A DNA stretch of 8,716 bases from CAYLJO01 sp964383905 (lineage in GTDB: Bacteria; Acidobacteriota; Blastocatellia; Pyrinomonadales; Pyrinomonadaceae): positions 1 to 8,716 of the forward strand of contig CAYLJO010000249.1 in assembly GCA_964383905.1 (NCBI GenBank), read 5' to 3'. The notes under the pieces are model-generated. The model ran no database searches. It worked only from the letters and a program-made list of their open reading frames with translations, and was not told where the DNA came from. Made by a program: the position numbers and the translations under genes. Positions within the stretch are counted from its first letter, which is position 1; each line of letters starts with the position of its first letter. Below, piece by piece: positions 1 to 4,965 of this stretch.

Positions 1-40
1 GAGGGCACAGGGAACACAGAGAAAAACCACGAGGGTTTGT
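1..40. repeat. Possible dispersed intergenic repeat fragment at window edge
   Basis: The sequence is purine-rich with an 'acagggaacacagag' style stretch, followed by a small dyad: AAACC (24-28), loop ACGAG, GGTTT (34-38). From memory, similar 'cacagaggacacagag' stretches with an 'accacgagggtt' core recur in intergenic regions of Acidobacteriota and other environmental bacteria. I cannot verify this without a genome search, and the element is cut by the window edge. Confidence 0.3.
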
Positions 41-170
41 GTGGGTGATCTATTGTCCGAATGTGTATCGAGCTCCCGGACGCTGATTTAGGCAGAAAGC
101 TGGGGCGGCGTTCTTTCTGTAACGCTCGGTGACATGTTAGCATAGGGATGAACTCAGAGAGAGAGACGAC

Positions 171-226
171 GGGCAACCACAAGGGTTGCCCCTACAGAGG
201 CGGGCAACCACGAGGTTTCCCCTATA
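171..226. repeat. Tandem pair of small palindromic (REP-like) repeats
   Basis: Two copies of the same hairpin unit start 31 bp apart. Copy 1 (171-196) has perfect 8-bp arms, GGGCAACC at 171-178 and GGTTGCCC at 184-191, with a 5-base loop, followed by CTACA. Copy 2 (202-226) keeps the left arm GGGCAACC (202-209), but its right arm reads GGTTTCCC (214-221), with one arm mismatch and a loop one base shorter, followed by CTATA. Copy 1 is intact and copy 2 decayed. The unit resembles the short hairpin repeats scattered between genes in many environmental bacteria; its function is unknown. A dispersed, REP-like nature is inference. Confidence 0.6.
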
Positions 227-333
227 GTTGTTCCAAATCGGGTGGAGTTTGATCTGGGAGGGGGAACCGGATCAAAGAGCCAATCGGTGTTGAAGCAAAC
301 AGCGAAGATCGTGCAGCGCTCTCGGAGCGACTG

Positions 334-2844
334 ATGAGACATTTTTGGCGAGCAGTTATTAGTATCTGCTTCCTTATGTGGCTGCAGCCGGCGCTGCGGA
401 GCGCGTCTAATTTCCAGAAGACCTCATCGCCTTCACAAGCGGCGGCGTCAGATTTTGAAGAATCCAGGAAATTGTTTAGCCAGGGCGCCCTTGATGAGGC
501 TCTGATCGCTCTTCGGCGGGGTCTGGCACGTTCTCCCAATAACGTGGACGGTCTCAACCTTCTCGGCGTGATCTATCATCAGCAGCGACGGTACACGGAA
601 TCGGCGGAAGCTTTCCGGAAGGCTCTGCGGATCAACCCACGTTCCGTGGAGACGCTAAACAATCTCGCCATCAGCTATACCACGCAGGAAAAATTTGACC
701 TGGCGGAGCAGACCTTCCGCGCGACATTGCGCCTGGAGCCGCGAAACCGGACCGCGAATTACAACCTCGGCCTCATCCTCCTCGCCCGACATGAGCCGAA
801 AGAGGCGATCACCGCTCTGGAACGCATCCGGCCTGCAGATTCAAGCGTGCTCTTAAACCTGACACAAGCTTATTTGATGGCCGGGATGAGGGCCCAGGGT
901 TTAAAGACCGCTGAGGCGCTTTCCGCACAGGACAGCAAAGACGTAAAGCTGCACTTCTCGCTCGGAGTGATACTGGCTTCGAAACGGGAGTATGGGCCGG
1001 CAATACACGAGTTTGAGCTCGCAAACCTCCTCAAGCCCCGCACCTTTGAGGTACTTCATGATCTGGGCCAGGCCTATCTGCGGAACGGCCAGCCGGCAAA
1101 AGCTCAGGCGGCGCTGGAACAGGCACTCGAGTTGAGACCAGACTCCGCTGATACGCTTTACCTTCTTGCCCAGTCCGAGACGGACCAGCGGAGAGACGTG
1201 GAAGCCCTCGATCTTCTCGTCCGGGCGCGAAAACTTGCACCCAAGAACACAGACATCCCCCTTCTGCTGGCCCGGCTAAGCATGAAGCAGTCGTTTTATG
1301 AAGACGCCATCTCGCTGCTCAAGGAGGCCATCAAAATTGATGCGCGGCGTCCGGACCTTCATGCCGCTTTGGGAGAGAGTTACTTTACGGTCGGGAAAGT
1401 GACTGAGTCTCTCGAAGAATTTAAATTGCTGCTGCAACTCGACCCCGCGGCACGATCTTACGCCTTCATGGGGCTCTGCTACCGCCATCTCGGCAGGTTC
1501 GAAGAGGCCAAACAATACCTGAACCAGGGCTTAAAAGCCGATCCTAATGATCCTCTGATTCTTTTTAATCTCGGATTTATCGCCAAGAAGCAGGCCGACT
1601 ACGTGCAAGCCGAACAGTATCTGAGCCATGCTTTGAAGGTTGACCCGAACTATTCAGACGCCCTTTTCGAGATGGGTGGTCTGAAGATGGAACTGAAGAG
1701 ATACGACGAGGCCATTCCCTTCCTGCGCCGCTGCACTGAGGTCAGCCCGAAACCGGCTCAGGCTTACTACAAGTTAGCCATTGCAGAACGGCACTTACAG
1801 CAGGAGGAAGCGTCACGCCGCGACATGAAAGTCTTCATGACATTGTCGAAAAACCCTGAGCCCGGACCCTATCCGCGGCAAAACTTTTTCGATTACCTTG
1901 ACAGGCGCGGGGGACTCTCGCCGGCTCAAAGAACAAACGCCGATCTTCATGAGCTCGAGGCCGAGGTTGCACAGCATCCTGATCGCCCCAGGAGCCTTTA
2001 TCTGCTCGCGGAAGCCCTTCTCAAATCGAATCGTGTTAAGGACGCCATGAAGGTGATAGAGCGGCTTGACGCCATCAGTGGCTCCGATTTTCGTACCCTC
2101 CTTGGGGAGGGCGTGCTGCTGGCGCGATTCCATCTGTACGGGGCGGCGATTCACCACTTCCAGGAGGCCCTTACCGCCGACCCGGCTTCCGACGAGGCGC
2201 GCTATAACCTCGCCGATGCCCAGTTTCAGAACGGCGATTATGCCGGCTCGCTGCAATCACTCCAGCACGTCTCAGCCAAAGCGCAAAACGATGATGCATA
2301 CCTGGCTCTACTTGGAGACGTCTACGCTCATTTGGGAAGAACGGCGGAGGCCCAGCAAGCCCTGCGCCGGGCTATTCTGAACAGCCCCGATAACGATCAG
2401 TATTATCTTTCCTTGGCGCTAGCCCAACTGCGTGCAATGGATCTTGAACATGCGGACGCGACCTTGCGCCAGGGGTTGGCTCGCGTCCCGGATTCCGGCC
2501 TCCTCCATTGGGGCTTAGGGGTGGTATCCATACTCCGTGGCAATGCCAATCAGGGCGAGACTTACCTGAAGAAGGCTATAGATTTAGCGCCCTCACGCGA
2601 GAGTACTTTTACGACTTTGGGAATCTTTTACTACGAGGCTGGCCGGATCGCCGAAGCTCGTGAGGTTCTCCAGCGCTATAGTGAGATTTTCCCGCACGGA
2701 TCAATCGATGTGGGGAGAATCCGCGAGACGCTTGATGCCACACCCGTATCCGGAGACTTATCTCATAACGCCTCGGAACTCTCTCCCCATGCTCGGCAGG
2801 AATTTTATCAGTTGGCCCTGATGCTCGGGGAGCAAGACCGGTAA
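334..2844 (+). CDS. Exported tetratricopeptide-repeat (TPR) protein
   Basis: This 836-residue protein is built almost entirely of TPR helical hairpins, a scaffold for protein-protein contacts; no enzymatic domain is visible. Residues 1 to about 24 look like a Sec signal peptide: Arg2 and Arg6, a hydrophobic core (AVISICFLMWLQPAL), then a small-residue site around S-A-S. A first array runs from about 39 to 505 (roughly 13 repeats, with typical motifs such as NLGLILL and LNNLAISY, and P at repeat ends). A non-TPR linker at about 506-532 (NFFDYLDRRGG) follows, then a second array from about 533 to 789 (roughly 7 repeats) and a polar tail. The start is supported by GGAG at 324-327, 6 bases before the ATG. 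It converges with the LacI-family gene 97 bases downstream, so it is not in that operon. Long secreted TPR proteins are common in Acidobacteriota, sometimes near TonB-dependent receptors; the specific role is unknown. Confidence 0.9.
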   Translation: MRHFWRAVISICFLMWLQPALRSASNFQKTSSPSQAAASDFEESRKLFSQGALDEALIALRRGLARSPNNVDGLNLLGVIYHQQRRYTESAEAFRKALRINPRSVETLNNLAISYTTQEKFDLAEQTFRATLRLEPRNRTANYNLGLILLARHEPKEAITALERIRPADSSVLLNLTQAYLMAGMRAQGLKTAEALSAQDSKDVKLHFSLGVILASKREYGPAIHEFELANLLKPRTFEVLHDLGQAYLRNGQPAKAQAALEQALELRPDSADTLYLLAQSETDQRRDVEALDLLVRARKLAPKNTDIPLLLARLSMKQSFYEDAISLLKEAIKIDARRPDLHAALGESYFTVGKVTESLEEFKLLLQLDPAARSYAFMGLCYRHLGRFEEAKQYLNQGLKADPNDPLILFNLGFIAKKQADYVQAEQYLSHALKVDPNYSDALFEMGGLKMELKRYDEAIPFLRRCTEVSPKPAQAYYKLAIAERHLQQEEASRRDMKVFMTLSKNPEPGPYPRQNFFDYLDRRGGLSPAQRTNADLHELEAEVAQHPDRPRSLYLLAEALLKSNRVKDAMKVIERLDAISGSDFRTLLGEGVLLARFHLYGAAIHHFQEALTADPASDEARYNLADAQFQNGDYAGSLQSLQHVSAKAQNDDAYLALLGDVYAHLGRTAEAQQALRRAILNSPDNDQYYLSLALAQLRAMDLEHADATLRQGLARVPDSGLLHWGLGVVSILRGNANQGETYLKKAIDLAPSRESTFTTLGIFYYEAGRIAEAREVLQRYSEIFPHGSIDVGRIRETLDATPVSGDLSHNASELSPHARQEFYQLALMLGEQDR

Positions 2845-2941
2845 TTTGCCCTTTCTGGGGACGCCTGCTGCGTCTGCCGCGCGAGCGTTATGCCGCTTGA
2901 CGGTATCGAGGGGAGCGCCTGGCGAGTCCGGTGAATAAATT

Positions 2942-4048
2942 TTACGACAGGCTGGTATCCCCGGCGGACCACTCTTGTGGAATGAATAGATCCAAGTTGC
3001 TACGCATCACAATGGCGGGATTGATCGAAATCTGGGCAGGCGGTTGCAGTTTCTCAGTGATGAATCGGACGACCGCCTGGAGCACTGTCGCCCCTTGCTC
3101 ACGCGCCCTCTGGTGAATCGTCGCCGCGATCGTGCCCGACCTGATAAAAGGGAACATGGCGGGAAACAGATCCGTGCTAATGACCTTGATCTTGCCGGCC
3201 AGCCCTAGCTCCTCCAAAGCCCGGATCACCGGCATGGAATTAGCCGTGGCCACGTAGATCCCTTTGACCGAGCCATGCTGTTCGAGGACCTTTCGGGACT
3301 TGAGGTAGGCTTCGGTCGGATCGTCGTGAGTTTCGACGATGGATGTGATCTCCCCGTTGGGACAAAAAGTTCGGAAACTCGAGCGAAAGCTGTGTAATTT
3401 CTGTTCGTGGTCGACGGTGGCGTGCATACCGATGAAGACTATTACTTCCGCATTGTCGTGCAGAAAGTAGCCCATCAACTCTCCGGCGAGAGCTCCGCTC
3501 ACCAGCGGGTTAACCGAAACTGAGGTGAGCCTCTCGGTTCCTGGCGCATCGGTGGCTACGCATACGACTGGGATATTACGGCGCGTCGCCTCCTTGATGT
3601 AGGGCAATAGCCGGTTTGGGTATGCTGGAGAAATCACCAACCCGCTGATCCCGTCCTGCAGAAGATCGCGAATGGCGTCGATCTCGTGTTGACCGAACCG
3701 TTCGTAAGGGCGCTGCAGGATTTTGACGCCGAGGGGCTCAAAAACACTTGCCGCTTCGAAGATTCCTTCCCGCACGTCGTTATAGAAATAAGCCACCTCT
3801 TGCGGGATAGCCACGCCAATCGTGACGCGCTTACTCGAGGATAGATAACGCGCCGCAAGGTTCGGCCTATATTTCAGCTTCTGCGCCGCGCGGAGGACCT
3901 TGCGCTTGGTCGCCGGACTGACACCAGGCCTGTCATGCAAAGCTCGATCCACGGTCCCGCGGGAGATGTCCAGGTGATCAGCAATTGCCTGAACTCCGAT
4001 TTTGTGGGGGTTCTGTTTGGAAGGCTTTTTTGGTCCGCGATCAGACAG
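2942..4048 (-). CDS. LacI-family transcriptional regulator (proposed CTG start)
   Basis: This is a DNA-binding repressor of the LacI/GalR type: an N-terminal helix-turn-helix, a hinge helix and a periplasmic-binding-protein-like effector domain. The first ATG/GTG/TTG in frame (GTG, 3950-3952) would cut the helix-turn-helix in half. The frame stays open upstream and encodes IGVQAIADHLDISRGTVDRA, a complete LacI-type HTH. From a CTG at 4046-4048, with GGGAG at 4057-4061 and 8 bases of spacing, the protein has 368 residues: HTH about 16-48, hinge about 61-70 (PNLAARYLSS, with Leu69 at the position that LacI uses to wedge into the central CpG), and a ligand domain from about 75 (IGVAIPQEV onward) to the end. 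The residues equivalent to LacI Tyr17, Gln18 and Arg22 are Arg30, Gly31 and Arg35. The ligand domain resembles ribose-binding-protein types, suggesting a small sugar or related effector (inference). It is divergent from the receptor gene, whose control region carries LacI-like palindromes. The alternative is a frameshift placing the start at ATG 4073. Confidence 0.85.
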   Translation of the reverse strand: MSDRGPKKPSKQNPHKIGVQAIADHLDISRGTVDRALHDRPGVSPATKRKVLRAAQKLKYRPNLAARYLSSSKRVTIGVAIPQEVAYFYNDVREGIFEAASVFEPLGVKILQRPYERFGQHEIDAIRDLLQDGISGLVISPAYPNRLLPYIKEATRRNIPVVCVATDAPGTERLTSVSVNPLVSGALAGELMGYFLHDNAEVIVFIGMHATVDHEQKLHSFRSSFRTFCPNGEITSIVETHDDPTEAYLKSRKVLEQHGSVKGIYVATANSMPVIRALEELGLAGKIKVISTDLFPAMFPFIRSGTIAATIHQRAREQGATVLQAVVRFITEKLQPPAQISINPAIVMRSNLDLFIPQEWSAGDTSLS

Positions 4049-4073
4049 AGCACAATCTCCCGTCAGTTTGCAT
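4041..4073 (-). other. Ten-codon mini-ORF overlapping the regulator start
   Basis: An ATG at 4071-4073 has an excellent ribosome binding site (GAGGAG, 4081-4086, 7 bases of spacing). It opens a frame encoding MQTDGRLCSV that stops at TGA 4041-4043, just inside the regulator coding region. The regulator frame lies +1 relative to it and lacks any ATG, GTG or TTG upstream of its HTH. The mini-ORF may be a leader peptide coupled to initiation at CTG 4048, or the true N-terminus of the regulator separated from it by a real, programmed or sequencing frameshift. The sequence alone does not decide. Confidence 0.4.
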
Positions 4074-4121
4074 CGTGAGGCTCCTCAGCCACGGCGCAAG
4101 AGGTGGTCCCGCCCTCGACAA

Positions 4122-4187
4122 GTCGTGACTATCTACCTCACCCGGTGGGAGATCAGGTACGAGGCGTTCCGCCGAATCTCTTTCCGC
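4122..4187 (+). pseudogene. Possible remnant of a DDE transposase C-terminal region
   Basis: The plus-strand translation here reads VVTIYLTRWEIRYEAFRRI, resembling the 'Y-x-x-RW-x-I-E-x-x-F-R' block that carries the catalytic glutamate in IS4-like transposases. Here the segment keeps Y, RW, I, E and FR in similar spacing. Flanking residues in all three plus frames do not extend the resemblance, no terminal inverted repeats are evident, and the segment is only about 22 residues, so chance similarity is quite possible. If real, it is a heavily decayed insertion-sequence scrap upstream of the regulator. Confidence 0.2.
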
Positions 4188-4284
4188 CATCAGCCGATGA
4201 AGGCCTGCCCCGGCGCCACCTCCGGCGGCGATGACGGGGCCGCTGGTTAACTGCATCGCACAGTCGTCAACAACCTCTTTTGCC

Positions 4285-4314
4285 ATCTTAGACGAGGGAA
4301 AGTCAATTGTACAA
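4285..4314 (-). promoter_or_regulatory. Weak candidate promoter for the LacI-family gene
   Basis: On the minus strand, TTGTAC (4309-4314) and TAAGAT (4285-4290) are separated by 18 bases. The -10 matches TATAAT at 4 of 6 positions and the -35 matches TTGACA at 3 of 6. It would give a leader of roughly 230 bases before the regulator. No copy of the GTGCAC-type palindrome overlaps it, so autorepression is not evident here. Low confidence. Confidence 0.2.
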
Positions 4315-4356
4315 CCTCCAAGCCGCACCGAACGCTACCGGGCAGTAGATAGCCAC

Positions 4357-4414
4357 GGCCATCCTGATGGCCTAACCTGCCGGCTGATCAGGACCGGCAA
4401 CGTTACGCACGTAA
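4357..4414. repeat. Three tandem dyads of unknown function
   Basis: Three inverted repeats lie end to end in 58 bases. They are GGCCATC-CT-GATGGCC (4357-4372, perfect 7-bp arms); TGCCGG (4378-4383) with CCGGCA (4394-4399), whose loop contains TGATCA; and TTACG-CA-CGTAA (4403-4414). The first and third have the compact two-base centre of protein-binding dyads rather than RNA hairpins. No T-run follows on either strand, so termination is unlikely. Confidence 0.4.
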
Positions 4415-4687
4415 GGGCATGGAATCGCCGGATTAGCCTCACCAACGCCAGAAAACAAATCCGCACATTCTCAACGATGACAAGCGGGTGGCGTGGCGGG
4501 TCGTAGACGCGACAGCTTGCAGAGGCCGCCACCGCCGGCTGCTGGTGGGTTAGGAGAAGGAGGCGAATTATGTCGCGCTGCTTCACTTCGCGTTCGCGTT
4601 GCAACCATACCGCCTCATAACTTTTGGATGGGCCCACAATCGCGTGGGCGTTAGCACTGACAGTTTCGCTCGGGCAACACACCTCCC

Positions 4688-4734
4688 TAAATTTTTAATT
4701 TTTTGTTGACAGGGGGCACGCACCGTGTTAGTGT
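4688..4734 (+). promoter_or_regulatory. Candidate sigma-70 promoter P1 of the receptor with UP-like element
   Basis: A consensus -35 box TTGACA (4706-4711) is preceded by an A/T-only stretch (4688-4704) resembling an UP element, strikingly A/T-rich for this region. At 17 bases of spacing lies TAGTGT (4729-4734), which keeps the three most conserved -10 positions (T, A and final T). The -10 overlaps palindrome O1 (core 4733-4744), so a bound repressor would block polymerase. Transcription would begin near 4741, leaving a leader of about 225 bases. Confidence 0.5.
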
Positions 4735-4750
4735 GCACGTGCACGTTTAC
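4727..4750. promoter_or_regulatory. Operator O1 (LacI-type palindrome)
   Basis: The core GTGCAC-GTGCAC (4733-4744) is a perfect 12-bp palindrome with a central CpG, centred at 4738/4739. The right arm continues GTGCACGTTTAC, matching the arms of O2; the left arm diverges outside the core. It overlaps the -10 box and predicted start site of P1. The central CpG is the hallmark of LacI-family operators, and the arm GTGCACGT aligns with the PurR half-site GTTTGCGT. Confidence 0.6.
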
Positions 4751-4770
4751 CTGATCGATTGTACGTCTAC

Positions 4771-4800
4771 TCGGTCAACGTGCACGTGCACGTTGACCGA
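4771..4800. promoter_or_regulatory. Operator O2: perfect 30-bp palindrome
   Basis: The half TCGGTCAACGTGCAC (4771-4785) is followed by its exact reverse complement (4786-4800), with no spacer and no mismatch. It is centred on a CpG at 4785/4786 and is the best copy of the array. Its centre is 47 bp from O1 and 40 bp from O3. A loopless palindrome of this kind fits a dimeric or tetrameric repressor site better than an RNA terminator. Assignment to the neighbouring LacI-family protein is inference from proximity and from the central CpG. Confidence 0.7.
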
Positions 4801-4821
4801 GATTTCGTTCACCTCTACCGT
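4793..4821 (+). promoter_or_regulatory. Possible second promoter P2 embedded in operators O2 and O3
   Basis: TTGACC (4793-4798) lies inside the right arm of O2. Seventeen bases on, TACCGT (4816-4821), again with T, A and final T conserved, lies inside the left arm of O3. The arrangement mirrors P1, but the -35 resemblance may simply follow from the operator arm. Low confidence. Confidence 0.25.
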
Positions 4822-4854
4822 GCACGTACACGGTAATCAGCATTTTCGTTCACC
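4803..4854. repeat. Direct repeat flanking operator O3
   Basis: An exact 11-bp direct repeat TTTCGTTCACC occurs at 4803-4813 and 4844-4854, 41 bp apart and flanking O3 (4816-4835). It is not related to the GTGCAC arms, so it could be a pair of sites for a second regulator or the trace of a local duplication. Confidence 0.4.
4816..4835. promoter_or_regulatory. Operator O3 (imperfect LacI-type palindrome)
   Basis: TACCGTGCAC (4816-4825) faces GTACACGGTA (4826-4835): ten-base arms with one mismatched pair and a central CpG at 4825/4826. It shares the GTGCACG arm with O1 and O2 but has GGTA in place of GTTGAC further out. Centre-to-centre spacing to O2 is 40 bp. Confidence 0.6.
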
Positions 4855-4936
4855 AGGGGTTTCGGATCTTTTCGAAACGTTAGGGGGCGCGTGTCCTGCG
4901 CCGCCGATTTTCACTCCGCCATGCTTAGGTTCCCTC

Positions 4937-4958
4937 AGCCGCGAGGCTAAATAAGGAG
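4937..4958 (+). promoter_or_regulatory. GNRA-capped leader hairpin and ribosome binding site
   Basis: AGCC (4937-4940), GCGA (4941-4944) and GGCT (4945-4948) form a 4-bp stem closed by a GNRA tetraloop. Four bases later comes AAGGAG (4953-4958), a strong ribosome binding site 7 bases before the receptor ATG, which settles the start. A nearly identical hairpin recurs at 8703-8714. A further weak hairpin, GGCGC/GCGCC (4886-4902), lies earlier in the leader. Confidence 0.5.
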
Positions 4959-4965
4959 TTGTGCC

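Larger units (their letters stand above)
1..333. other. Non-coding region upstream of the TPR gene
   Basis: No credible gene is visible here. The short minus-strand frames overlapping this stretch have no ribosome binding site and read through repeat sequence. The region holds a possible dispersed repeat (about 1-40), a tandem pair of hairpin repeats (171-226) and the ribosome binding site of the following gene (GGAG at 324-327). I could not identify a convincing -35/-10 pair for the TPR gene; it may lie in the 40-170 stretch, whose sequence does not match a sigma-70 consensus well. Confidence 0.6.
4085..4690. other. About 600-base gap without a convincing gene
   Basis: Several overlapping frames are open on both strands, but none has a good ribosome binding site, a recognisable family or a protein-like composition. 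For example, the minus frame starting near 4682 has a GTG abutting GGGAGG with no spacing. The stretch contains tandem small dyads (4357-4414), a 6-bp hairpin GCCCAC/GTGGGC (4632-4649), a possible regulator promoter (4285-4314, minus) and a short reading segment reminiscent of a transposase C-terminus (4122-4187). It separates the divergent regulator and receptor genes, unusually far apart for such a pair. Confidence 0.5.

Noticed and set aside
2860..2874. GACGC/GCGTC hairpin between the convergent genes as a shared terminator
   Set aside because: Only a 5-bp stem with no T-run on either strand; too weak to call.
4041..4328. Minus-strand open frame of 95 codons reading into the mini-ORF
   Set aside because: No ribosome binding site at its upstream starts and no recognisable domain; only the last ten codons follow a strong start signal.
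4335..4682. Minus-strand open frame of 115 codons in the divergent gap
   Set aside because: The GTG start abuts GGGAGG without spacing, the product is not recognisable, and composition is not protein-like.
4757..4774. A fourth operator around GTAC at about 4761-4770
   Set aside because: Only a few positions match the GTGCAC arms and symmetry is poor, although its centre would be about two helical turns from O2.
4703..4954. Plus-strand open frame of 83 codons over the operator region
   Set aside because: Its His/Val/Cys/Thr repeats simply reflect the GTGCAC operators read as codons; there is no ribosome binding site and no family resemblance.
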